Assembly (NCBI RefSeq): GCF_001424985.1
Contig: NZ_LMDA01000026.1
Coordinates: 124,001 to 188,000 of the forward strand
Source: Rhizobium sp. Root1212
Lineage (GTDB): Bacteria; Pseudomonadota; Alphaproteobacteria; Rhizobiales; Rhizobiaceae
Length of the DNA: 64,000 bases
Direction of reading: 5' to 3'
Below, piece by piece: positions 35,158 to 42,698 of the stretch; position 1 is the first letter of the stretch, and every line of letters begins with the position of its first letter. The notes below the pieces were generated by a model. That model had not been told where the DNA came from and did not search any database. It saw nothing but the letters and a program-made list of their open reading frames with translations. A program made the position numbers and the translations under genes.

Positions 35158-36081
35158 ATGATAATTGACCTAAGCTGCTACCCCACCGATCTGGTGGACC
35201 TGGCTTGGCGCCACGACGGGCCGCCTTTCACCGGCGACAAGCTTTTGAAGATGATGGACGGGCCGTATTACGTGAACGGCAAGCCGCGCCGCGTCGACAA
35301 GGCCTTCATCCAGCCGCCGCAGGGCAACACCATCTACACCCATGAGATCATGGACCTGGAAGGCAAGGCCGCCATCCGCCAGTACATGGGCTACACGGAA
35401 AAGATGGTGACTGAGCATCCCGACCGCTTCCTCGGCTGCTTCGTCTACAATCCGCGCTACGGCGTGCAGAACGGCGTCGATGAAATCGAACGCTACGCCA
35501 AGGAATTCGATTTCAAGATGGTCCAGCTGCAGGCGAACATGCACGCCTACCGCCCGGACCGCGCGCTCGACTGGCTGCGCCCGGCCATGAGGAAGTGCGC
35601 CGAGCTCGGCCTGATGGTGAAGGTGCATACCGGCGACGGTCCGTACTCGATCCCGACCGAGTTCTACCCGATCATCCGCGAGTTCCCCGAAGTGAACTTC
35701 ATCCTCGCGCATTTCGGCGTCCAGACCGGCGGCGTCTATGTGTTCGAGCCGATGCAGATGGCTCTCGACACGCCGAGCGTCTACGTCGAATCCGGCTGGT
35801 GCCTGCAGTCGCGCATCGTCGAATTCGCCAAGGTCCTGCCCAAGCACAAGATCCTCTTCGGCTCCGATACCCCGCCGAACGAGCCGGGCATGTGGATCAA
35901 CCTTCTGGAAGTCCTCTGCCACGAGCCGCCGCAGGGCCTGAACCTCTCCGAGGACGATCTGGAAGACTACCTGGGCAACAACCTCGCCCGCATGATCGGC
36001 CTCGAGCCGACCAAGCCGCCGGCAACCGTCGAAGAGGCCGAGGCGTATCTGCGCCAGCACGGCGTCTCGCTCGCCGCGTAA
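35158..36081 (+). CDS. Amidohydrolase-superfamily protein lacking the HxH metal motif
   Basis: 307 residues of the amidohydrolase_2 (ACMSD-like) family. It aligns end to end by eye with the next gene. Where that protein starts MIIDTHLHPTN, this one reads MIIDLSCYPTD, so both histidines of the first-strand HxH are gone. Later ligand positions remain: KVHTGDGPYS, LAHFGVQTGG and FGSDTPPN. The rest is well conserved (YRPDRALDWLRPAM, ESGWCLQSRIVEFAK). It is probably a non-catalytic or altered partner that forms a heteromer with its paralogue, 17 bp downstream; this is an inference. Confidence 0.82.
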   Translation: MIIDLSCYPTDLVDLAWRHDGPPFTGDKLLKMMDGPYYVNGKPRRVDKAFIQPPQGNTIYTHEIMDLEGKAAIRQYMGYTEKMVTEHPDRFLGCFVYNPRYGVQNGVDEIERYAKEFDFKMVQLQANMHAYRPDRALDWLRPAMRKCAELGLMVKVHTGDGPYSIPTEFYPIIREFPEVNFILAHFGVQTGGVYVFEPMQMALDTPSVYVESGWCLQSRIVEFAKVLPKHKILFGSDTPPNEPGMWINLLEVLCHEPPQGLNLSEDDLEDYLGNNLARMIGLEPTKPPATVEEAEAYLRQHGVSLAA

Positions 36082-36098
36082 ACAGAACGGAGTGAACA

Positions 36099-37046
36099 AT
36101 GATCATCGATACCCATCTTCACCCGACCAACCTCGTCGACGAGGCTTGGCGTCATACGGGCACCCCGTTTACCGGCGAGCGCATGCTCAAGCTGATGGAC
36201 GGCCCCTACATGATCAACGGCAAGCCGCGCCGCATCGACATGGGCTTCATCCAGCCGCCGCCGGGCAACACCGGCTATCGTGACGGCAACCGCAAGGGCC
36301 GCGAAGGCATCCGCGACTACATGGCCTATATCGCCGAGCTGTGCGAGAAGTATCCGGACCGCTTCATCGGCAACTTCAACTACAACCCGCGCTGGGGGCC
36401 TGAAAACGGCGCGGCGGAGCTGGAATTCCACGTCAAGGAATACGGCTTCAAGATGCTGAAGCTGCATGCCAACATGCACGGCTACCGTCCCGACCGCGCG
36501 CTCGAATGGCTGCGTCCGGCGATGAAGAAGTGCGCCGAACTCGGCGTCGTCGTCCTCATCCACACCGGCGACGGCCCGTACACGATCCCGACGATGTTCT
36601 ACCCGATCATCCGCGAATTCCCGATGGTCAATTTCATCATCGGTCACTTCGGCATCCAGACGGGCGGCAACTACTCGTTCGAGTCCTTCTGGATGGCGAT
36701 GGATACGCCGAACGTCTACTGCGAATCCGGCTGGTGCTTCCAGTCGCGCATCGTCGAGTTCGCCCAGCAGCTGCCGAAGAACAAGATCGTCTTCGGTACG
36801 GACAGCCCGCCGAACGATCCGGGCATGTGGCTGCGCGAGCTGGAAGTGCTCTGCAAGGACCCGCCGCACGGCATCAACCTCTCCGAGGAAGATCTCGAAG
36901 GCTATCTCGGCAACAACATCGCCAAGCTCGTCGGCATCGACCCGTCGCCGCCGCCGCGCAATCTGCAGGATGCCCAGGCACGCCTGACGGACAGCTACGC
37001 CGGCGTCGATCGCGCCACCGGCAAGCACCTGCTGCAGCCGGCTTGA
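36099..37046 (+). CDS. Amidohydrolase-superfamily enzyme (amidohydrolase_2, ACMSD-like)
   Basis: 315 residues with a full set of metal ligands: DTHLH (residues 4-8), LIHTGDGPYT, IGHFGIQTGG and FGTDSPPND. The family contains hydrolases and non-oxidative decarboxylases of aromatic or heterocyclic acids (for example ACMS, gamma-resorcylate and iso-orotate decarboxylases), so either chemistry is possible. It follows its HxH-less paralogue by 17 bp. With UbiD, UbiX and a molybdenum hydroxylase nearby, a ring-processing role is likely. Substrate unknown. Confidence 0.87.
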   Translation: MIIDTHLHPTNLVDEAWRHTGTPFTGERMLKLMDGPYMINGKPRRIDMGFIQPPPGNTGYRDGNRKGREGIRDYMAYIAELCEKYPDRFIGNFNYNPRWGPENGAAELEFHVKEYGFKMLKLHANMHGYRPDRALEWLRPAMKKCAELGVVVLIHTGDGPYTIPTMFYPIIREFPMVNFIIGHFGIQTGGNYSFESFWMAMDTPNVYCESGWCFQSRIVEFAQQLPKNKIVFGTDSPPNDPGMWLRELEVLCKDPPHGINLSEEDLEGYLGNNIAKLVGIDPSPPPRNLQDAQARLTDSYAGVDRATGKHLLQPA

Positions 37047-37054
37047 TGAATAAC

Positions 37055-37078
37055 GCCCGCCGTCGAAAGGCGGCGGGC
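37055..37078 (+). terminator. Hairpin between the amidohydrolase and UbiD genes
   Basis: GCCCGCCG and CGGCGGGC pair as a perfect 8-bp stem with an 8-nt loop followed by TTTGC. The T-run is short, so it may be a partial terminator or an RNA stability element within the operon. Confidence 0.45.
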
Positions 37079-37133
37079 TTTGCATATCGGGCGGGCATCA
37101 CGCTCCGCCAACCCCGAACACCGAGGCCGAGAC

Positions 37134-38507
37134 ATGAGCCAGTACCACAAACAAGACGTCCGCCGCTTCCTGGCCGATTACCAGGCCGAGCACCCCGAGG
37201 ACGTCATCACCATCGACCGGCCGGTCTCGGACGATCAGGACGCCACCGCGCTGATCTGGACCCTTGCGGACAAGGGTCAGCACCCGATGCTGCACTTGAA
37301 AAACGTCGATGGCATCGGCGCTGAAGTCGTCTGCAACATCTTCGCCTCGCGCGACCGCATCGCCCGGCTTCTGGGTTCGACCGCGGACAGGCTGCATGAG
37401 GCCTATCAGGCGCGCTCCAACAAGCCGTTCACGCCGGAGCTTCTGGAAACCGGCCCGGTCATGGAAGAAATCATTTCCGGCGACGACGTCGATCTCCACG
37501 CGCTGCCGATGCTGAAGCACTTCGACACCGACCGCGCCAAATACATCACGTCAGGCATCATCATCGGCGAGCACCCGGAAACCGGGGCCGGCAATCTCAG
37601 CTATCACCGGGCGATGATCCATTCGAAGAATTCGCTGGCGACATCGCTGCATTCGCGCGGCCATCTCTGGCGGCTGATGAACATGGCCAAGGAGAAGGGC
37701 AAGCCGATGCCCGTCGCCATGGTGATCGGCGGCCATCCGCTGTTCATGATCGCCGCTTCCGCCCGCCTTGCCTTCGGCGAGGACGAGCGCGACGTGGCCG
37801 GCGGACTGATGGGCGAACCGCTGCAGGTCGTTCGCACGCCGAAATACGGCATCCGGGTTCCGGCCCATGCCGAGATCGTGCTGGAAGGCGTGATCGATCC
37901 CGCCGCCCATGTGGAGGAGGGACCGTTCGGCGAGTTCACCGGCTATTCCTCCGACCGCTCGACCAATAACCTCTTCACCGTCGAAACTATCCTGCGCCGG
38001 CGCGATGCCATGTTGGTTTCCGTCGCCGGTGGCAACTCGGCCGAACACCTCAACCTCGGCCGCGTGCCGCGCGAAGCCGAGGTGGTGGAGAAGCTGAAAG
38101 CCCGCTTCCCGTCGATCACGGCCGTTCACTACCCGTCGTCCGGCACCCATTTCCACGCCTATATCGCCATGAACCAGACCCGCGAAGGCGAGGCGCGACA
38201 GGTGATGCTCGGCCTGCTCGGCTGGGACCAGTACCTGAAGAATGTGGTGGTGGTGGATGCGGATGTGGACATCACCAAGGACAGTGAAGTGCTCTGGGCG
38301 CTCGCCACCCATTTCCAGCCGCACAAGGATGTCGTCATCATCGAGGGGCTGCCGGGCAATGCGCTCGACCCTTCGGCCAGCGGCATCGGCACCACCTCGC
38401 GCATGGGACTGGACGCGACGCGCGGACCGAATTTCCACGGCGTGCGCGCCCGCATCAGCGATGAAGCCACGGCCCGCGCCGTCGAACTTCTCAAAAGCGT
38501 GAGGTAG
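37134..38507 (+). CDS. UbiD-family prenylated-FMN-dependent decarboxylase
   Basis: 457 residues. Typical UbiD segments: NLSYHRAMIHSKNSLATS (with the Arg of the catalytic R-E-E set), PMPVAMVIGGHPLFMIAA, EIVLEGVIDPAAHVEEGPFGEFTGY (acidic catalytic residues) and VVVVDADVDITKDSEVLWA. These enzymes reversibly decarboxylate unsaturated or (hetero)aromatic acids. The start at 37134 follows the upstream hairpin. A dedicated ubiX lies 3 bp downstream to supply the cofactor. The substrate cannot be read from the sequence and it is not necessarily ubiquinone-related. Confidence 0.9.
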   Translation: MSQYHKQDVRRFLADYQAEHPEDVITIDRPVSDDQDATALIWTLADKGQHPMLHLKNVDGIGAEVVCNIFASRDRIARLLGSTADRLHEAYQARSNKPFTPELLETGPVMEEIISGDDVDLHALPMLKHFDTDRAKYITSGIIIGEHPETGAGNLSYHRAMIHSKNSLATSLHSRGHLWRLMNMAKEKGKPMPVAMVIGGHPLFMIAASARLAFGEDERDVAGGLMGEPLQVVRTPKYGIRVPAHAEIVLEGVIDPAAHVEEGPFGEFTGYSSDRSTNNLFTVETILRRRDAMLVSVAGGNSAEHLNLGRVPREAEVVEKLKARFPSITAVHYPSSGTHFHAYIAMNQTREGEARQVMLGLLGWDQYLKNVVVVDADVDITKDSEVLWALATHFQPHKDVVIIEGLPGNALDPSASGIGTTSRMGLDATRGPNFHGVRARISDEATARAVELLKSVR

Positions 38508-38510
38508 GCG

Positions 38511-39092
38511 ATGACGCGGCCAAGACGCATGATCGTCGGCATTTCGGGGGCTTCCGGGGTCATCTACGGCAAGCGCATCCTCGAAGTGCTGCGCGACCTC
38601 GATATCGAGACGCACCTGATCATGTCGCGTGCCGCCTGCATCACGCTCGCGGCCGAGGCGGATTTTACCAAGCAGGATCTGGAGGCGCTGGCGACGACGA
38701 CCCATTCCAACAAGGATATCGGCGCCGTCTGTTCCTCCGGTTCGTACAGGACGCTCGGCATGATCGTCGCGCCCTGCTCTGTGAAGACCATGGCGGAGAT
38801 CGCGACGGGCACGACCGACAATCTGCTGTCCCGCGCTGCCGACGTGGTGCTGAAGGAGCGGCGTCGGCTGGTATTGATGCTGCGCGAGACACCGTTGCAT
38901 CTCGGCCATATCCGCAACATGGCGCATGTGACGGAAATGGGCGGCATCATCTATCCGCCGGTGCCGGCCTTCTACGCCAAGCCGAAAAGCCTTGAAGAGA
39001 TGGTCGACCACACGGTCGGCCGGGTGCTCGATCTGTTCGACCTCGATGCCGGCATCGTGCACCGCTGGCAGGGAACACAAGGAGGGGAATGA
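38511..39092 (+). CDS. ubiX: UbiX-family flavin prenyltransferase
   Basis: 193 residues. IVGISGASGVIYGKRIL (flavin-binding start), SSGSYRTLGMIVAPCSVKT and ATGTTDNLLSRAADVVLKE, RRLVLMLRETPLHLGHIRNM are diagnostic. It makes prenylated FMN for the UbiD protein encoded immediately upstream. A second, housekeeping ubiX would be expected elsewhere in the genome. Confidence 0.92.
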   Translation: MTRPRRMIVGISGASGVIYGKRILEVLRDLDIETHLIMSRAACITLAAEADFTKQDLEALATTTHSNKDIGAVCSSGSYRTLGMIVAPCSVKTMAEIATGTTDNLLSRAADVVLKERRRLVLMLRETPLHLGHIRNMAHVTEMGGIIYPPVPAFYAKPKSLEEMVDHTVGRVLDLFDLDAGIVHRWQGTQGGE

Positions 39093-39093
39093 C

Positions 39094-40050
39094 ATGGCCG
39101 CCCGCATCGCCGCCCCTATCGCCGAGATCCCGGATATGCCCGCACCCCGCGCCGCCTTCCTCTCCGACGATGCGGCCGACATCCTCGCTTTCGCGGCCGG
39201 TGCGATGGAAAAGGGCCATGCCACGGCCCTCGTCACCCTCGTCGAAATCCGCGGCGGTGCGGCTCGCGCCATCGGCGCGCAGATGGCGGTGCGCGAAGAC
39301 GGCCTTTATTGCGGCTTCGTTTCCGGCGGTTGCACCGAGGCCGCCGTCGCCGCCGAAGCGGTGATTGCCCTGCAGAAGGGCATGGACCGTAACCTGCGGC
39401 TGGGGGAGGGCTCGCCCTTCTTCGACATCGTCCTGCCCTGCGGCGGCGGCATCACGCTCAGCATCCATGTCCTGCGCGAGGTCGCGGCGCTGCGCCGCGC
39501 GCTGACGGCCCTGCAACGCCGGACCCCTGCGCAGCTGCGCTATCGCCCCGGCGCGCAGGTCCTGTCCTTCGAACCCGGCGATGGTGTCAGCGGCTGGGAG
39601 GGCGATGAATTCGTGCGTGCCTATCGTCCGAAACCGCGCCTGCTGCTTGCCGGCACGCCGATGGAGGCTGGCGCGGTGGAGCGCGTCGCCGCTGCTTCCG
39701 GCTATGAGGTGGTCCTTGTCGATCGCGGCCAGATACCATCGTCCGACCAGATCGACGCCGATACCGCCGTTGCACTGCTTTTCCACGATATCGATCGAGA
39801 GTTGCCGCTCTTTGACGTCGCGCTTGGGTCCCGAGCCTTTTATATCGGCGCCCTCGGCAGCCGGCGAACGCATGCCCGGCGGTGCGAAGCCCTTCAGCAG
39901 CGCGGCCATGACCAGGCGGCGCTGGCCCGCATCAAGGCTCCGATCGGCATTTTCGACCGGGCGCGGGATGCCAACGCGCTGGCGCTTTCGGTCGTTGCGG
40001 ATATCGCGCAGATGTATCTGCAAAGTTCGTCGCGCGCCGGCATGAAGTGA
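39094..40050 (+). CDS. XdhC/CoxI family molybdenum hydroxylase maturation factor
   Basis: 318 residues with an N-terminal XdhC_CoxI domain (ALVTLVEIRGGAARAIGAQMAV, CGFVSGGCTEAAVA) and a C-terminal Rossmann-like XdhC_C domain (RLLLAGTPMEAGAVERVA, FYIGALGSRRTHARR). XdhC proteins bind and help sulfurate the molybdenum cofactor for insertion into xanthine-dehydrogenase-type enzymes. It begins 2 bp after ubiX, tying the decarboxylase genes to the upstream molybdenum hydroxylase as one system. Confidence 0.9.
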   Translation: MAARIAAPIAEIPDMPAPRAAFLSDDAADILAFAAGAMEKGHATALVTLVEIRGGAARAIGAQMAVREDGLYCGFVSGGCTEAAVAAEAVIALQKGMDRNLRLGEGSPFFDIVLPCGGGITLSIHVLREVAALRRALTALQRRTPAQLRYRPGAQVLSFEPGDGVSGWEGDEFVRAYRPKPRLLLAGTPMEAGAVERVAAASGYEVVLVDRGQIPSSDQIDADTAVALLFHDIDRELPLFDVALGSRAFYIGALGSRRTHARRCEALQQRGHDQAALARIKAPIGIFDRARDANALALSVVADIAQMYLQSSSRAGMK

Positions 40051-40078
40051 TCGCTGCGCGTCCGGCGGGCTCGGAGCA

Positions 40079-40113
40079 TGTCAGGGAAAAACGGCTTTCA
40101 TTTTCCCCTGACA
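40079..40113. terminator. Bidirectional terminator between xdhC-like and ornithine cyclodeaminase genes
   Basis: TGTCAGGGAAAA and TTTTCCCCTGACA pair with one bulged base, giving A/T tails on both strands. It sits between two convergent genes, as expected. Confidence 0.7.
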
Positions 40114-40127
40114 AATTCTTGGTGCCG

Positions 40128-41189
40128 TCAGGCGGCGTTGAGCTTCTTCTCGCAACGAAGCAGCATGCCGTAGAGGTCGCGGGGCTCGTCGGGATCGGCG
40201 AGCAGGTCGAGTTCGGTGAACATGCCGAATTCGGAAATCTTCTCCCGCACATAACGAAGAGCCGAGAAGTCTTCGATGGCAAATCCGACGCTATCGAACA
40301 GGGTGATCTGGTCGGCGCCGCGGCGGCCTTCGGTCTCGCCGGTCATCACTTGCCAGAGTTCGATCACCGGATGATCGGCGGCGAGCTGCTGGATTTCGCC
40401 TTCGATGCGGGTCTGCGGCGGATATTCGACGAAAATGTCCGAGCGCAGCAGGATGTCCTTGCTGAGTTCGGTCTTACCGGGGCAATCGCCGCCCACCGCA
40501 TTGATATGCACGCCGGGGCCGACATGGTTGTCGGAGAGGATCGTCGCATACTGCTTGTCGGCGGTGACGGTGGTGATGATGTCGGCACCCTCGACAGCCT
40601 CTTCGACCGACGAGCACTCCTCGATGGTGAAGCCGAGGCCGGCGAGATTGCGGGCGCATTTGCGCGTGGCGGACGCATCGATGTCATAGAGGCGCAGCTT
40701 GTCGACGCCGAGCAGCGACTTGAAGGCGCGAGCCTGAAATTCGCTCTGCGCGCCGTTGCCGATGATGGCCATGGTGCGGGCGTTCGGGCGGGCGAGATAC
40801 TTCGCCGCAACCGCCGATGTTGCCGCGGTGCGCAGCGCCGTGAGGATCGTCATTTCGGTCAGGAGCATCGGATAGCCGTTGCCGACATCCGACAGCACGC
40901 CGAAGGCGGTCACGGTCTGGCGGCCGTCGCGGGTGTTCTTCGGATGGCCGTTGACGTATTTGAAGCCGTAGAGGGTGCCGTCGCTGGTCGGCATCAGTTC
41001 GATGACGCCTTCCTGGGAGTGGCTTGCAACGCGCGGGGTCTTGTCGAAGACCGGCCAGCGGCGGAAATCTTCCTCGATGACGGCTGCCAGTTCCGTCAGG
41101 AACCGGTCGATGCCGACCTTCAGCACCAGCTTCATCATGTGGTCGACGCTGACGAACGGAACCACGTTCAATTTCGGATCGGTGTTCAT
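40128..41189 (-). CDS. Ornithine cyclodeaminase
   Basis: 353 residues. The OCD/mu-crystallin fold shows EDFRRWPVFDKTPRVASHS, GVIELMPTSDGTLYGFKYVNGHP, the NAD-binding loop IGNGAQSEFQARAF and NAVGGDCPGKTEL. It converts ornithine to proline and ammonia. It follows the arginase gene on the same strand, so arginine goes to ornithine and then proline. The ATG at 41189 follows GGAGGAAAA, which excludes the upstream in-frame start. Confidence 0.92.
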   Translation of the reverse strand: MNTDPKLNVVPFVSVDHMMKLVLKVGIDRFLTELAAVIEEDFRRWPVFDKTPRVASHSQEGVIELMPTSDGTLYGFKYVNGHPKNTRDGRQTVTAFGVLSDVGNGYPMLLTEMTILTALRTAATSAVAAKYLARPNARTMAIIGNGAQSEFQARAFKSLLGVDKLRLYDIDASATRKCARNLAGLGFTIEECSSVEEAVEGADIITTVTADKQYATILSDNHVGPGVHINAVGGDCPGKTELSKDILLRSDIFVEYPPQTRIEGEIQQLAADHPVIELWQVMTGETEGRRGADQITLFDSVGFAIEDFSALRYVREKISEFGMFTELDLLADPDEPRDLYGMLLRCEKKLNAA

Positions 41190-41217
41190 TTTTCCTCCAA
41201 CTAGAAAACTGCCGTGC

Positions 41218-42138
41218 TCAGCCCGCAAGCGTCGGGCGATCCATCACCCGCTTGCCCATCAGGCTGGCTACAAGATCGACGAGGAGCTTGGCGGTCTTGC
41301 CGCGCTCATCGAGAAAGGGATTAAGCTCGACGATGTCGAGGCTGGTCACGAGGTTGCTGTCATGGAGCATTTCCATGATCAGGTGCGCCTCGCGGAAGGT
41401 CGCGCCGCCCGGTACGGTGGTGCCGACGGCAGGGGCGATATCCGGCTCCAGGAAATCGACGTCGAAACTGACATGCAGCAGGCCGTTTGCGGCGCGCACC
41501 CGCTCGATGAAGGTGCGGACGAGGACGCCGACGCCGTGTTCGTCGATCACGCGCATGTCGTGCACGGTGATGCCGGTCTTGCGGATGGCGGCCTGCTCGG
41601 CCGGATCGACGCTGCGAATGCCGATCATGCAGACATTGTCCGCGGGGACGGCATGGGCGAGCGCCGGGAAATAACCTTCGAAGCCGGGCTGGCCGGTGTA
41701 GTAGGCGACCGGCGTGCCATGCAGGTTGCCGCTGGCGGTCGTCTCGAGGCTATGGAAATCGGTGTGCGCATCGAGCCAGAGCACGAAAAGCGGCCGGCCG
41801 AGTTCGGCGGCGCGGCGGGCAAGGCCCGGAACGGTGCCGGCGGAGATGGCATGATCGCCGCCGAGGAAGATCGGCATGCCGGCCTTGCTGTGCTCGTAGG
41901 CGGCAGCGGACAGCGCCTCGACCCAGGCGACCGTTTCGCCCAGATGGTGCACGGCCTTGTTGGGATGCGCCATCTCGCCGAAGGGGCGGGGGCTGAGATT
42001 GCCGGTATCCTTGACGGTGTGGCCCAGTTCTTCCAGCGCCGTGCGAAGGCCGGCGATACGCAGCGCGCTCGGCCCCATCTCGCATCCAAGCTGTCCTGCG
42101 CCGATCTGCAGGGGTGCGCCGATGAACGTGCAATCCAT
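41218..42138 (-). CDS. Arginase
   Basis: 306 residues with the Mn-binding motifs FLGGDHAISAG, LWLDAHTDFH and HVSFDVDFLEPDIAPA. It hydrolyses arginine to ornithine and urea. Agmatinase or other ureohydrolases are alternatives, but the adjacent ornithine cyclodeaminase supports arginase. The divergent Lrp-type regulator and the inverted repeat in the 122-bp gap suggest amino-acid-induced control. Confidence 0.92.
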   Translation of the reverse strand: MDCTFIGAPLQIGAGQLGCEMGPSALRIAGLRTALEELGHTVKDTGNLSPRPFGEMAHPNKAVHHLGETVAWVEALSAAAYEHSKAGMPIFLGGDHAISAGTVPGLARRAAELGRPLFVLWLDAHTDFHSLETTASGNLHGTPVAYYTGQPGFEGYFPALAHAVPADNVCMIGIRSVDPAEQAAIRKTGITVHDMRVIDEHGVGVLVRTFIERVRAANGLLHVSFDVDFLEPDIAPAVGTTVPGGATFREAHLIMEMLHDSNLVTSLDIVELNPFLDERGKTAKLLVDLVASLMGKRVMDRPTLAG

Positions 42139-42202
42139 TTATGTACTCCCACGTGATTTTTTCGGAATTCTAGAAGCCTCGAGTGGCAGATTGAATATTG
42201 AA

Positions 42203-42235
42203 TTTTGGCATATCGAGATGCCATAACTGCCAAAA
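42203..42235. promoter_or_regulatory. Inverted repeat between arginase and the Lrp-type regulator
   Basis: TTTTGGCA (42203-42210) and TGCCAAAA (42228-42235) are perfect inverses 17 bp apart, and a nested GGCAT/ATGCC pair lies inside (42207-42222). This is a likely Lrp/AsnC operator controlling both divergent transcripts. Confidence 0.55.
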
Positions 42236-42260
42236 TGAAAAGCATAGGGACCAAATTGGC

Positions 42261-42698
42261 ATGGACGACCTCGACCGGAAGATCGTGACTCTACTGCGCG
42301 GCAACGGACGCAGAAGCGTTTCCGACCTGGCAATGGAGACCGGTTCCTCACGGGCGACCGTGCGGGGGCGTATCGAGCGGATGGAAGAGGACGGCACCAT
42401 CATCGGCTACACGGTGATGCTGCGCGCCGATGCCCTCGAAGACGCGGTTCGCGGGGTGATGATGATCGAGATCGAGGGCCATGTGACCGATCGGGTCATC
42501 CGCACGCTCGGCGGCTTTCCGGAGGTTTCGCAGATCCACACGACGAACGGCCGCTGGGACCTGCTGGTGGAACTGAGTGCCGCGAGCCTCACGGAATTCG
42601 ACGGGGTGCTGCGCAAGATCCGCCTCGTGCCGGGCATCACCGGCAGCGAAACGAGCCTGCTTCTTTCTACGCCGCGCTCGACGAAGGCGAAGCTTTAG
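42261..42698 (+). CDS. Lrp/AsnC family regulator of arginine catabolism
   Basis: 145 residues starting MDDLDRKIVTLLRGNGRRSV. N-terminal AsnC helix-turn-helix (SDLAMETGSSRATVRGRIERMEEDG) and a C-terminal RAM effector domain (GVMMIEIEG, GGFPEVSQIHTTNGRWDLLVEL). It probably activates arginase/ornithine cyclodeaminase. The real ATG is at 42261; upstream in-frame residues are rejected because Lrp proteins start here. Its 3' end overlaps the convergent beta-helix gene by 32 bp. Confidence 0.9.
   Translation: MDDLDRKIVTLLRGNGRRSVSDLAMETGSSRATVRGRIERMEEDGTIIGYTVMLRADALEDAVRGVMMIEIEGHVTDRVIRTLGGFPEVSQIHTTNGRWDLLVELSAASLTEFDGVLRKIRLVPGITGSETSLLLSTPRSTKAKL

Noticed and set aside
34962-35168. A 68-codon open frame ahead of the amidohydrolase pair
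   Set aside because: No convincing ribosome site, odd composition, and it overlaps the true amidohydrolase start; more likely leader sequence.
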